From Leadbetterella sp040829825 (GTDB lineage Bacteria; Bacteroidota; Bacteroidia; Cytophagales; Spirosomataceae): 64,000 nucleotides of DNA. This document shows positions 24,651 to 33,561 of the stretch, piece after piece. The notes under the pieces were generated by a model, which was not told the origin of the DNA, searched no databases, and was given only the letters and a program-made list of their open reading frames with translations. Both the position numbers and the translations under genes were made by a program. The stretch is taken from the NCBI RefSeq assembly GCF_040829825.1, contig NZ_JBFOLH010000006.1. One strand, given 5' to 3'. Position 1 is the first letter of the stretch; each line of letters starts with the position of its first letter.

Positions 24651-27062
24651 TTATTTCATTTCCACGATGGTCACGCCGGCTCCGCCACGGTCGGCGTGCT
24701 CGTCGTACATTTTACCTACCTGCTTGTATTGTTTTATGTGGTTCCGGATCAGGTTACGTAAAATACCGTCGCCTTTCCCGTGAACTATCCGGAGCTGGGG
24801 ATATCCCAGCAGGATGGCGTCATCAACCAGGTTATCGACCTCTATGAGGGCCTCTTCGCCCCGTTTGCCCCGGATGTCGAGGTTGAAGCTGAATCCCGTC
24901 ATTTTTTCGTTGAGATCTACTCCTTTCATGCTTTTGGCCGATTCTTTTTGCGAAGAGCGGAATTCTTTCCGGGATATTTTTTCCAGGCGGTTCAGCCGGA
25001 TGTTGGATTTAAGCTCACCCAGTAAGATCTCTGCATCTTTGCCGTTCAGGCTGAGCACCTGGGCCAGGGCTTCCTGCCCTTTTATCCGCACATAATCTCC
25101 GGGCATGATCGGGCCGTCGGCTTTTTGAACAATTACTTTGGGGGCTGCTTCGGGCTCAGGCTGCAAAACGGTTTCGGCAAATTCTTTTACCTGCTCGCGG
25201 GCCCGCCGTGAAGCTTCTTTTTCAGCATTGTTTTCCTTGATGTGCCGTATGGTGTTTTCAATGGTTTTGTTGGCGTCGCGCACTATCTTTTTGGCATCTT
25301 CTTTTGCCTGGGAAATGATGCGCTGCTTGTCGCTTTCCAGGAAGTTCTTCAGGGCGGTGTATTGCCCGGCACGCTCTTTCAGCTCTTCAACCTGCTTTTG
25401 CAACAAGGCATTTTGTTCGGCAAATGCTTTCTTCTCAATGTCGAGCTCCTTCAGCAGCTTTTCGAAGTTGATCTGGTTTTTCCCGAGCTTACGCTGGGCA
25501 TTTTTAATGATATGTGCGGGCAGGCCCATCTTTTGGGCTACCTCAAATGCAAAGGAGTTGCCCGGCTTACCCATTTCCAGCTCAAACATAGGGGTCAGCT
25601 CTTCTGAATCAAAACGCATGGCTCCGTTCAGCAGGCCTTCGTTTTTATCGGCAAAGACCTTGAGGTTGGTATAGTGCGTATTGATCACGCCAAAGGCTTT
25701 TTTGGCGGCAAAGCTCTCCAGGATAGACTCGGCCAGGGCACCGCCCAGCGAAGGTTCGGTTCCGGTACCGAATTCATCGATCAGGAAAAGGGTATCCTGG
25801 TCGGCATGCCGGAGAAACTCCCGCATGTTGGTCAGGTGGGAACTGTACGTGCTGAGGTCATTTTCAATGCTCTGCTCATCACCGATATCAATAAAGAGGC
25901 TCTTAAAAAGGCCTATTTTAGAATCGGGGGAAACCGGGAGCAGCATACCGCACTGGGCCATGTACTGCACCAGTCCTATGGTTTTGAGCATAACGGACTT
26001 CCCCCCGGCGTTGGGGCCGGAAACCACCAGTATGCGTTCTTCGCTGTTCAGGGAAACGCGAAGCGGAACCACCGGCTTGTTTTGCTTGCGGTGCGCCAGC
26101 AGCAACAGGGGGTGCCGGGCATTCTGCCAGTCAACAACCGGGTCTTCCACCAGCAGCGGAAACGTGCTGTCGGTACGGATGGCCAGGCGGGCTTTGGCAC
26201 GGATGAAGTCCATCAGCCCGAGAAAAACATACGAGCGTTCGAGGTCAGGCAGCTCCGGCCGTAAACGGGAGGTGAGCTGCTCCAGGATCCGTAAAACTTC
26301 TCTTCTTTCCCTGATTTCAAGGTCACGGATCTCGTTGTTGGCTTCCAGCACCTCACCGGGCTCCACATAGGCAATATTACCGGTGGAGGTTTCGTCGTGA
26401 ACGAAACCGGATAGCTTTCTTTTATGTTCGGCAAGCACGGGCAGCACCAGGCGGCCGTTTCTTACGGCGAGGGTCATTTCTTCACCGATCCACCCCGAAT
26501 TTTTGGCGGTCCGGTAGATACGGTCGAGGGTACGCTTTACATTGGCCTGCTCTACGGCCAGTTTCCTGCGGATATCGAACAGCTCTTTAGAGGCGTTGTC
26601 CCTGACTTTTCCCCGTTCATCGATCACTGAGGTGATCTCTGTCAGAAGGGTTTCCCAGCCCCTGGGACGGTCAGGAGGGAGGGCTGCCTGCATCAGAGAC
26701 AGGAGCTCCGGGAATTTCTCTGCAGGCCGGTTATGAAAGAAATGAATGATCTGCTGGATGGTGGTAAGCGATAAGCGGATCTCGAAGAATTCTTCTTCGT
26801 AGATGATCGCCCCGGGAATGGCCGCCTTTTTCAGGTATTCGGTGACGTCAATATAATGCTGGTTCGGGAAAGCCGACTCGGTTTCCAGGATCAGGCGGAA
26901 CTCCGCCGTTTGAGCCATCATTTTCCGGATCTGGTCGAATTTTGCGGAAAAACGCATTTTGCCCACGAACGACTTGCCCAGTGAGCTTACGCATTCTTCT
27001 TCCAGGAGTTCTTTTATTTTATCAAAACCCAGCTTGGTTTCTATATTTTTGGGATAGAGCAT
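24651..27062 (-). CDS. mutS2: MutS2 family ATPase/endonuclease
   Basis: An 803-residue MutS2 protein. It lacks the mismatch-recognition domain of MutS. It has a core/lever region (about 1-330), the ATPase domain with SGPNAGGKSVMLKT (Walker A, about 350) and TLFLIDEFGTGTEP (Walker B), a long coiled coil (about 520-620), and a C-terminal Smr nuclease domain with LDIRGKRGEEAL and RIVHGKGDGILR. Roles known for the family are suppression of recombination and rescue of collided ribosomes. Promoter-like TAATTTTGC is on the minus strand near 27111-27103. Confidence 0.94.
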   Translation of the reverse strand: MLYPKNIETKLGFDKIKELLEEECVSSLGKSFVGKMRFSAKFDQIRKMMAQTAEFRLILETESAFPNQHYIDVTEYLKKAAIPGAIIYEEEFFEIRLSLTTIQQIIHFFHNRPAEKFPELLSLMQAALPPDRPRGWETLLTEITSVIDERGKVRDNASKELFDIRRKLAVEQANVKRTLDRIYRTAKNSGWIGEEMTLAVRNGRLVLPVLAEHKRKLSGFVHDETSTGNIAYVEPGEVLEANNEIRDLEIRERREVLRILEQLTSRLRPELPDLERSYVFLGLMDFIRAKARLAIRTDSTFPLLVEDPVVDWQNARHPLLLLAHRKQNKPVVPLRVSLNSEERILVVSGPNAGGKSVMLKTIGLVQYMAQCGMLLPVSPDSKIGLFKSLFIDIGDEQSIENDLSTYSSHLTNMREFLRHADQDTLFLIDEFGTGTEPSLGGALAESILESFAAKKAFGVINTHYTNLKVFADKNEGLLNGAMRFDSEELTPMFELEMGKPGNSFAFEVAQKMGLPAHIIKNAQRKLGKNQINFEKLLKELDIEKKAFAEQNALLQKQVEELKERAGQYTALKNFLESDKQRIISQAKEDAKKIVRDANKTIENTIRHIKENNAEKEASRRAREQVKEFAETVLQPEPEAAPKVIVQKADGPIMPGDYVRIKGQEALAQVLSLNGKDAEILLGELKSNIRLNRLEKISRKEFRSSQKESAKSMKGVDLNEKMTGFSFNLDIRGKRGEEALIEVDNLVDDAILLGYPQLRIVHGKGDGILRNLIRNHIKQYKQVGKMYDEHADRGGAGVTIVEMK

Positions 27063-27109
27063 GGTCTAAACTTTCAAGATGGGAAGTTTTTCTTCCCCGA
27101 CTGCAAAAT

Positions 27110-27142
27110 TAAACAGCCCGGCGCTCTTTCGAAAGCCGGGCT
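27110..27142 (-). terminator. Intrinsic terminator after ybjQ
   Basis: AGCCCGGC (27115-27122) pairs with GCCGGGCT (27135-27142). On the minus strand the stem is followed by GTTTAATTTTG. The T-rich stretch also contains the -7 box proposed for mutS2. Confidence 0.6.
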
Positions 27143-27169
27143 ACGAGTAACAACACGCTTATTTTGTCA

Positions 27170-27490
27170 TTAGTTCAGTTTTACGGCAGTGCCGCAGGCC
27201 GTTACCATCATCATGCCGTTTTTTTCGCCCAGGGTTTCGTAGTCCAGGTCAATGCCGATAATGGCATCGGCGCCGTAAGAACGGGCACGTTCTATCATTT
27301 CGCTGATGGCGGTGTCTTTGGCTTCGCGCAGTACATTTTCATAGGAGGCGGCACGGCCACCCACAATATCACGGATCCCGGCAAAAAAATCTTTGAATAT
27401 ATTGGCACCGATAATGGTTTCACCGGTAACCAGTGCCTTGTATTCTGTGATTATTCTTCCCTCAATGTTATTTGTTGTTGTCAGTAACAT
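27170..27490 (-). CDS. YbjQ/DUF74 family protein
   Basis: A 106-residue member of the YbjQ family, small pentameric proteins sometimes labelled heavy-metal-binding. It starts MLLTTTNNIEGRIITEY and carries the family phrases GETIIGANIFKDFFAGIRDIVGG (with the sequence split by a basic turn), ARSYGADAIIGIDLDYE and MMMVTACGTAVKL. Function is not established. The ATG at 27490 is used; an upstream TTG at 27508 would place the N-terminus inside the promoter's -7 box, which argues against it. Confidence 0.85.
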   Translation of the reverse strand: MLLTTTNNIEGRIITEYKALVTGETIIGANIFKDFFAGIRDIVGGRAASYENVLREAKDTAISEMIERARSYGADAIIGIDLDYETLGEKNGMMMVTACGTAVKLN

Positions 27491-27505
27491 GTTTGTTTTT
27501 TTCTT

Positions 27506-27536
27506 CAAAGGTAAACAGGCCGGTCCGGGTGTGCAA
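27506..27536 (-). promoter_or_regulatory. Promoter of ybjQ
   Basis: On the minus strand TTG (27536-27534), a 20-bp spacer and TACCTTTG (27513-27506) match the Bacteroidota promoter form. The start codon at 27490 lies 16 bp after the -7 box. Confidence 0.5.
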
Positions 27537-27579
27537 GCGCGTTTTTAAGATGGGTTTATTTTCAGGCTGAGCGGTAATA

Positions 27580-28488
27580 TCAGCGCATTTTAGCTCTTTT
27601 GGCAAGGAAAGACGACATCACGGGGTCAAATCCTTTTTCAATATCGGCCTCGATAAAATCAATTTTATACTGGCCGCATTTGATCAGGAGCTCGTGGTAA
27701 AAGGTATCGAGGGCCCTGATGTAGCGTTGCCGCACATCGGCGGGCTGGAGCCTCAGCTTTTCATGGGTTTCGAGATCAATGAACTCATAGGGGCCGTCGG
27801 CAAATTCAAAGGCCATTTCGGTCTTTTTTTCAGTGACGTGAAACAGCAGCACCTCGTGCTTCTTGTGCTTGAGATGCTGAAGGGCCGAAAAGAGCTTTTC
27901 GCTGTTTTCCACGTCCTCGAACATATCGCTGAAGATGACCACCAGCGAGCGGGTATGGATCTTGTCGGCAATCAGGTGCAGCGTATCGGCCACGGCCGTA
28001 GCCTGGTTCCGTTTTTCGCGGTTGAGCACCTGTTCGAGCTCGTAAAATACTTTTTGCAGGTGCGTGGTGGTAGACCGGCATTCGGTCTGGGTCTCAATCC
28101 GGTCAGAGAAGGTGACCAGCCCTACGGCATCCCGCTGGCGTTGCAGCATATTGGCCAGGGCAGCAGCGGCCAGTACAGAAAAGGCGAGCTTGCCCCGTGA
28201 TTTTTGCGGGTAATACATGGAGGAAGACACATCCAGCAGGAGGTGGCACCTCAGGTTGGTCTCTTCTTCGTAGTTTTTGATAAAAAGCTTATCGGTTTTA
28301 CCAAAGACCTTCCAGTCGATGTGCCGGGTGCTTTCGCCCGCATTATACAGGCGGTGTTCGGCAAATTCTACGGAGAAACCGTGAAAGGGAGATTTGTGAA
28401 GCCCGGTGATAAAACCTTCCACGAGCTGTTTGGCCAGGAAATCGAGGCGCCCGTATTCACGGATTTTTGAAAGATCCAGTTCCAGCAT
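27580..28488 (-). CDS. DUF58 domain protein (VWA-like)
   Basis: A 302-residue soluble protein with the DUF58 motif region AEHRLYNAGESTRHIDWKVFGKTDKLFIKNYEEE (residues about 43-77; split motifs YxxGDxxRxIDW and K-Y-E) and a von Willebrand-like fold with LLLDVSSSM (metal-site DxSxS) and VVIFSDMFED. DUF58 proteins usually partner MoxR AAA ATPases and Bat proteins in envelope or chaperone systems. No moxR is next to it. It follows rlpA on the same strand after 18 bp and may be cotranscribed. Confidence 0.85.
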   Translation of the reverse strand: MLELDLSKIREYGRLDFLAKQLVEGFITGLHKSPFHGFSVEFAEHRLYNAGESTRHIDWKVFGKTDKLFIKNYEEETNLRCHLLLDVSSSMYYPQKSRGKLAFSVLAAAALANMLQRQRDAVGLVTFSDRIETQTECRSTTTHLQKVFYELEQVLNREKRNQATAVADTLHLIADKIHTRSLVVIFSDMFEDVENSEKLFSALQHLKHKKHEVLLFHVTEKKTEMAFEFADGPYEFIDLETHEKLRLQPADVRQRYIRALDTFYHELLIKCGQYKIDFIEADIEKGFDPVMSSFLAKRAKMR

Positions 28489-28506
28489 TAAATTCTGAAA
28501 AGTACA

Positions 28507-29010
28507 TTAGCTTCTTTGAGCCGGCAAGTACGGAATTTTTAGCGGATTATTCCCTATGCCCAGGAAACAATTGTAGATTTCCAGGGCCATGCCGTCGCGG
28601 AGCAGTTCGAGGTTACCGTCAAAACCTACCACTTTTGCCGAAATATGGGCAACGCCCTTTTCCAGTATACCCAATTGTTTGGCCGCATCAATGGAGAGGT
28701 CGAGCACCCGGTTCCGCGAGAAAGGTCCGCGGTCATTTACCCGTACAATTACCCAGCGACCGGTTTTGGTATTTTCTACTTCAATCAGCGTTCCGAAGGG
28801 AAGAGATTTATGAGCGCAGGTGTAGGCTCCTCTGGTAAAGGTTTCACCGTTGGCGGTTTTACGTCCAAGGAATTTGGTATGATAATACGATGCATACCCC
28901 TTAAATATATGGCCGATATCGACCTTTTGGGCGTAAATACTTAAATTAGGTATTAACGTCATCAGTATCGTCAAAAACACCAATGAAAATTTTCTATTTA
29001 AATATTTCAT
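28507..29010 (-). CDS. rlpA: RlpA family septal-ring lytic transglycosylase-like protein
   Basis: A 167-residue exported protein: signal peptide MKYLNRKFSLVFLTILMTLI, then the double-psi beta-barrel of RlpA with GYASYYHTKFLGRKTANGE, FTRGAYTCAHKSLPFGTLIEV and VRVNDRGPFSRNRVLDLS. The Asp in NDRGPF and the conserved His are the residues linked to lytic activity in the family. No SPOR domain is present. The ATG at 29010 opens the signal peptide. It probably cleaves bare glycan strands in the cell wall. Confidence 0.88.
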   Translation of the reverse strand: MKYLNRKFSLVFLTILMTLIPNLSIYAQKVDIGHIFKGYASYYHTKFLGRKTANGETFTRGAYTCAHKSLPFGTLIEVENTKTGRWVIVRVNDRGPFSRNRVLDLSIDAAKQLGILEKGVAHISAKVVGFDGNLELLRDGMALEIYNCFLGIGNNPLKIPYLPAQRS

Positions 29011-29172
29011 ACTGCAAATCAATGCATTATTTATGATTTTATTGTGCAGACCCTTTCCTATTTTACCTTGCCGGTAACAAATATTCTATAAATTATTAGA
29101 AATATCCAAAACAAATATACAAAAAAGGCATTTTTTTATAAGTAAATATTTTTTTTATTTTTAATAAAAGTA

Positions 29173-29180
29173 TATTTTTG
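29173..29180 (+). promoter_or_regulatory. -7 element before the DUF3276 gene
   Basis: TATTTTTG at 29173-29180 lies 37 bp before the GTG start, in a very AT-rich stretch (29100-29180). No clear -33 TTTG is present at the right distance, so only the -7 half is supported. Confidence 0.4.
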
Positions 29181-29216
29181 ATCGCATTTACAAACCTCTA
29201 AAACTATTTTGACAGC

Positions 29217-29549
29217 GTGGAAAGAGATGACCAGGAAATGATATACTCCAGGAAAATAAGGGCCGGAAAGAGAACTTATTTTTTTGATGTCAGATCCACT
29301 CGTTCAAATGACTACTATCTGACGATAACGGAAAGCAGAAGATTTCAGAAGGACGGCGATTTTGTATTTGAGAAGTCCAAGCTTTTTGTTTATAAAGAAG
29401 ACCTGGACAAGGTAGCTGAGGCTCTTCAGGATGCCGTTAACCACATCAAAAATGAACTTCTGCCGCACATTGACTTTGAGCAGTACAGGAATACCGAGGA
29501 ATCAAGGGAGTCTTCCGATTTTGACTCGGGGAGCTATAAGTGGGAGTAA
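29217..29549 (+). CDS. DUF3276/PUR-alpha-like nucleic acid-binding protein
   Basis: A 110-residue protein typical of Bacteroidota, with the PUR-repeat core YSRKIRAGKRTYFFDVRSTR (10-29) and NDYYLTITESRRF (31-43), ending in an acidic tail. Such proteins bind single-stranded DNA or RNA. The GTG start at 29217 (MERDDQEMIYSRK) keeps the charged N-terminus common to the family; the next ATG (29238) would cut it off. It is monocistronic and converges with the GH3 gene. Confidence 0.88.
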   Translation: MERDDQEMIYSRKIRAGKRTYFFDVRSTRSNDYYLTITESRRFQKDGDFVFEKSKLFVYKEDLDKVAEALQDAVNHIKNELLPHIDFEQYRNTEESRESSDFDSGSYKWE

Positions 29550-29567
29550 GGGTTAATTTTCTTCCGG

Positions 29568-31085
29568 TCAGCCGGCCAGTTCCAGTATTTCTTCCAGCAG
29601 TTTTCTTTCATTACTTAAACGGGGTACCTTGTGCTGCCCGCCCAGCTTATTGTTTTTCTGCAGCCATTTGAGGAAAGTTCCCTGCGGGCAGAAATGAACC
29701 AGGGGCATCTGTAAGGCCATATCCTTTTGTCTTTTGGCATCGTAATCCGAATTTATTTCCCGCAGGCGGGTATCCAGGGTTCGGGTAAACGCTTCAGGGT
29801 TCTTCGGAGGCGCGGCCAGCTCAATGATCCATTCGTGGCCGCCTTTGGCATCAGCGCTCATAAAAATAGGAGCGGCGGTATATTCTTTGAGCTCAACGGC
29901 TGATTCTTCGCAGGCGCAGGCCAGCGCCTGATCGGCGTTTTCGACCATCAGCTCTTCGCCGAAAACATTGATGAAATGTTTGGTACGGCCGGAGATCTTT
30001 ATCCGGAAAGGGTACAGGGAGGTGAATTTTACGGTATCGCCTATTTTGTACCGCCATAGCCCGGCATTGGTAGAGATGACCAGCGCGTAATTCTTGTGAA
30101 GCTCTACTTCTTCCAGCGTGAGCGCGCGGGGAAACGGCTTGTCCCACTCTTCGGCAGGCAGAAATTCGAAAAATACGCCGTAATCGAGCATCAGCAGCAT
30201 CTGGTCTTCGAGCGAGAGGTCATCCTGGATGGCAAAGTAACCTTCAGAGGCATTGTACGACTCCATGTAGTTTACCGATGCGGAGGGGAAAAGCTTTTCC
30301 CTGAACATTGAGCGGTACGGAGTGAAAGAAACGGCCCCGTGAAAGAAAACCTCGAAGTTGGGCCAGAATTCGAGGGCATTTTGCGCACCCACCGCTTCCA
30401 TGATCTGTTCAATCAGCACCACTCCCCAGGTGGGTACGCCCAGCATGGCCACTACGTTTTCATGAACACAATGCCGGGTCATGTATTTCATCTTGTCTTC
30501 CCATTTGTCGAGAAGCGCAATTTCTGCAGGGGGCGTTCTGAAATATTCCGCCCACTTGGGCAGGTTCCGGGTGATAATGGCCGATACGTCGCCTGCCTGT
30601 ACGTTTTCGTTGTACGGGTTAGGGTGCAAAGAGCCGTTAATGGAAATGGACTTCCCCGTAAAAAGCTGGGTGTTGGGTACATTTTCCACATACAGGGTCA
30701 GGATGTCTCTTCCACCCCTGTAATTGCACTCGTGCAGGGCTTCTTCCGAGACCGGTATGAATTTGCTCCGGGCATTGGTGGTACCGGATGACTTGGAAAA
30801 CCAGGTTATTTCAGAGGGCCAGGTGATATTTTTTTCTCCCCTGAGCACCCGTTCGAGCCAGGGGAAGTATTCTTCATAGGTTACTACAGGAACGCGTTCC
30901 TGGAAGTCTTTGATGCTTTTGATGTCTGAAAAACCGTGTTTCAGGCCGAATTCGGTGAAACGTCCCCTGTCTATCAGGTTGTGGAAGACATCTGACTGGG
31001 CTTCTATGGGATAGTTCTTGAAATGTTCAATTCTGCCTATCCTGCTTTTCATGAAAAACCCGATTACTTCATTTACCAGACTCAA
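29568..31085 (-). CDS. GH3 auxin-responsive promoter family protein (acyl-adenylase-like)
   Basis: A 505-residue member of the GH3 branch of the ANL adenylate-forming superfamily. The ATP-binding motif SSGTTN is at residues 99-104, with SYNASEGYFAIQDD (motif 2-like) and YKIGDTVKF further on. In plants GH3 enzymes join amino acids to jasmonate or auxin; the bacterial substrate is unknown. The frame starts with TTG at 31085; the residues it adds (SLVNEVIGFFMKSRIGRIEHF) match the N-terminus of relatives, so TTG is preferred to the ATG at 31052. Confidence 0.87.
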   Translation of the reverse strand: MSLVNEVIGFFMKSRIGRIEHFKNYPIEAQSDVFHNLIDRGRFTEFGLKHGFSDIKSIKDFQERVPVVTYEEYFPWLERVLRGEKNITWPSEITWFSKSSGTTNARSKFIPVSEEALHECNYRGGRDILTLYVENVPNTQLFTGKSISINGSLHPNPYNENVQAGDVSAIITRNLPKWAEYFRTPPAEIALLDKWEDKMKYMTRHCVHENVVAMLGVPTWGVVLIEQIMEAVGAQNALEFWPNFEVFFHGAVSFTPYRSMFREKLFPSASVNYMESYNASEGYFAIQDDLSLEDQMLLMLDYGVFFEFLPAEEWDKPFPRALTLEEVELHKNYALVISTNAGLWRYKIGDTVKFTSLYPFRIKISGRTKHFINVFGEELMVENADQALACACEESAVELKEYTAAPIFMSADAKGGHEWIIELAAPPKNPEAFTRTLDTRLREINSDYDAKRQKDMALQMPLVHFCPQGTFLKWLQKNNKLGGQHKVPRLSNERKLLEEILELAG

Positions 31086-31155
31086 ATGTTTTGTATTTTA
31101 ATAGGGAGCGAATTTACGCATAATTTGGAAAAATTACTGCCTGATTAAATGAGAC

Positions 31156-33246
31156 TCACCGGAATTTAAGGGTAATACCGGCACCGGCATGATAATTCCG
31201 CAGGGGAGCCGGGTTATAAAAGCGGTTACCGATGGCATTAAAATCAAAGCCGAGCGAGTATTTTTCATTCAGGAGGTTGTCTGCACCGCCGTACAGGTTT
31301 ACCCGGGCTTTATCCCCTATGGCAAATTTCCAGCCCGCTCTCAGCCGGGTAGTGGCATAGCCTTCCGTGCTCACCGTATTCTGGTTGTTCAGGAACATGC
31401 CGGATATGAAATTGATGTCGGCCGTAAGGTATACGCCTTTCCGCTGCACCCATTTCCCCGACAGGGCTACGGAGCTGCCCGGTGCACCGGGCAGCTTTTT
31501 CCCCCGGAGGTCTGTGCCTTCATTGACATACGATCCGAACCGGAAGTCGTTCAGGGTCAGGTTAAGGAGGAGGTCGGTATGGGTGATATACTTGTCTTTG
31601 TTATCAAAGGTGAGCCGGTTCGTGATCTCCAGGCCTTTCTGGAGGATACGCCCGGTATTTTGAAAGTATTCTCCGCCATTATCCAGGACATGCCGCACCA
31701 GGGCGTTTCTGACCACCTGGTAATATGCGGCTATTTCGGTACGGAAGATGGAGTTCCATTGTGATTTGAAACCTGCCTCATGGCTTACTCCCTTTTCGGC
31801 AAGCAGGCTGATGGTATGCCCGTTTTCAAAGTTGGCCGTCATTTCCTGCGCAGTAGGAGGAGAGTAGCCGTTGGAGAAGGTGTAATACAGGCCTGCTTTG
31901 GCATTCAGCGATTTAAGGATGGCTATGCGGGGGCTCCAGGGTAAGCCGGGCCTTTCCCTGACATACAGGGCGGCGGGAGAGCCTGCCTCCACGGTTTCGT
32001 TCCGGTAAAGCTGGGTATTGTAGCTGAGCCCGCCGGTGATTTCTACCTGTGCGGGCAGGGAGATTTGTGCCTGTACAAAATGAGAAAGCTGGCGGGAGAG
32101 GAGATCGGTGTCGTAAAGAAATGCCCCTTTTTTGCCGAAGTTATTTTCATTGACATGGAAGGTGGATGTGGTAAATATCCCTTCCGAGCCGGTATAAAAG
32201 ATGATCCTCCCAAGCGCCGTACGGCCTACCAGCCGGTATCCCGTGGTTTTTTCATTTCGTTGCTCGTAGCTGGTGATGAAAGGGTTGGCCAGGTCATTGC
32301 CGGCGTAGAACAGGGTGGTAGTCAGCGCGGTTTTGGGCGCTACCTGCCATTCGTGGGTCAGGCCTGCGAGGTGGTAGGTCTGGATAATGCCGGCCTGCTG
32401 GTCACGGGCAGACGGCAGCGTGGGCGTGGCCGGGCGGGAGGCCCGTCGGTCGGCCTCCATCTGTGCCAGGGTAAGTCCGCCGGGAGTCTGGTAGTCAATA
32501 TGGGCCCCCGAATAGGAGAAGGTAAGGGTATGGCCCTGCTTCAGGAAAAAAGACCCGGAGAAAATGCCGTTGTATCCTGACATTTCAGCATGGTCACGGT
32601 AGCCGTCTGACGTTCTGCCTGAAAATGCCGCCAGGATATTCATTTTTGGGGAGGCATACTGATACCGGGCATTGCCCGCTGAAGAAGTATAGCTTCCGGC
32701 CTGTATGCCGGCGGTAAATTCATGACCGGCTGTGGCCGCAGGAGTGTTGAGCTGAACGACACCTCCGTAGCTGGCGCCGAAAATGCTGCCGGCAGGCCCT
32801 TTTAAAATCTCGATGGAGCCGAGCGTATTAAAATCAACCAGGTTAAAATAGGTGGTGCCGTTGGCATCTGACATCGGGATGCCGTTCCAGTAAATCTTTA
32901 CGTTTCTCACACCGAAAGGCGAGCGCAGCGACGACCCCCGGAGGGTGAGGCGGTAGCTGCCGGGAGAACGTTCTTCCATGCGTATGCCCGTTTGTGAATT
33001 GAAAACGGGGAGCGGGTCGGAAAGCGTATGACGGCCGATGTCTTCGCCGGAAATACGGCTGACCGCCGCAGGCGTCTGCAACGGCGTCTGCCGGGTTTCA
33101 AAGCCCCTGACGGTCACTTCTTGCAGGGTTTTTGAGCTGTCGGCCTGGGCAAAGGCGAATGTACCGGTGCAGAGAAGCAGGGAGAGTAAGGGTAAAAGAA
33201 GAAGCAAAGTCGGTTTTCGGGCTATAGTATGTTTGTTTTTTTGCAT
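31156..33246 (-). CDS. TonB-dependent outer membrane receptor
   Basis: A 696-residue receptor with a long signal peptide (KPTLLLLLPLLSLLLC... to AFAQ, about residue 33), a TonB-box-like EVTVRGFE, a plug domain (about 45-165; SLRSPFGVRNVKIYWNGIP, IEILKGPAGSIFGAS) and a 22-strand barrel ending in FR-type C-terminus (GITLKFR). It likely takes up an iron complex or other large nutrient; the ligand is not evident, and there is no SusD-like partner. The frame is open to 33333, but a strong promoter lies at 33304-33334, so the ATG at 33246 is the real start. Confidence 0.92.
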   Translation of the reverse strand: MQKNKHTIARKPTLLLLLPLLSLLLCTGTFAFAQADSSKTLQEVTVRGFETRQTPLQTPAAVSRISGEDIGRHTLSDPLPVFNSQTGIRMEERSPGSYRLTLRGSSLRSPFGVRNVKIYWNGIPMSDANGTTYFNLVDFNTLGSIEILKGPAGSIFGASYGGVVQLNTPAATAGHEFTAGIQAGSYTSSAGNARYQYASPKMNILAAFSGRTSDGYRDHAEMSGYNGIFSGSFFLKQGHTLTFSYSGAHIDYQTPGGLTLAQMEADRRASRPATPTLPSARDQQAGIIQTYHLAGLTHEWQVAPKTALTTTLFYAGNDLANPFITSYEQRNEKTTGYRLVGRTALGRIIFYTGSEGIFTTSTFHVNENNFGKKGAFLYDTDLLSRQLSHFVQAQISLPAQVEITGGLSYNTQLYRNETVEAGSPAALYVRERPGLPWSPRIAILKSLNAKAGLYYTFSNGYSPPTAQEMTANFENGHTISLLAEKGVSHEAGFKSQWNSIFRTEIAAYYQVVRNALVRHVLDNGGEYFQNTGRILQKGLEITNRLTFDNKDKYITHTDLLLNLTLNDFRFGSYVNEGTDLRGKKLPGAPGSSVALSGKWVQRKGVYLTADINFISGMFLNNQNTVSTEGYATTRLRAGWKFAIGDKARVNLYGGADNLLNEKYSLGFDFNAIGNRFYNPAPLRNYHAGAGITLKFR

Positions 33247-33303
33247 ATTCCTGATTCTCTGTATGATGTCAAATAATTTGAAATAAAACCAGCCAGGGCT
33301 ATA

Positions 33304-33334
33304 CAAATGTAAGTTAAGAGCCGTACCCGGCAAA
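33304..33334 (-). promoter_or_regulatory. Promoter of the TonB receptor gene
   Basis: On the minus strand TTTG (33334-33331), 19-bp spacer, TACATTTG (33311-33304): a full match to the Bacteroidota promoter form. It implies a leader of about 50 nt before the ATG at 33246. Confidence 0.65.
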
Positions 33335-33375
33335 ATATTGAGGCGAGTTATGCCTGGTTTGAGGGGGGAGAGAAT

Positions 33376-33416
33376 AAAAAACCCGCATCAGCTTTTAAAG
33401 CCAATACGGGTTTTTT
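33376..33416. terminator. Bidirectional terminator after tRNA-Arg
   Basis: AAAAAACCCG (33376-33385) pairs with CGGGTTTTTT (33407-33416), with an inner GCTTT/AAAGC stem. It lies directly after the tRNA 3' end on the minus strand. Confidence 0.75.
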
Positions 33417-33418
33417 CG

Positions 33419-33490
33419 TAGCTCCAGAGGGAATCGAACCCCCACCAAAGGTACCGGAAACCTTCGTTCTATCCTTTAAACTATGGAGCC
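33419..33490 (-). tRNA. tRNA-Arg (anticodon CCG)
   Basis: A 72-nt cloverleaf on the minus strand. The acceptor stem pairs GGCTCCA with TGGAGCT (first pair G-U). The D stem is GTTT/GAAC, the anticodon stem AAGGT/ACCTT with loop TTCCGGT, so the anticodon is CCG. A 4-nt variable loop is followed by a 5-bp T stem with loop TTCGATT. The discriminator base is A, and CCA is not encoded, so CCA must be added after transcription. It reads CGG codons. Confidence 0.93.
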
Positions 33491-33561
33491 GTTATTTCGG
33501 GAAAGCGTTCTGAAAAGAGCACCTTGCCTCAAAAAGTACGCAAAGATACGAGTTGCATTGA

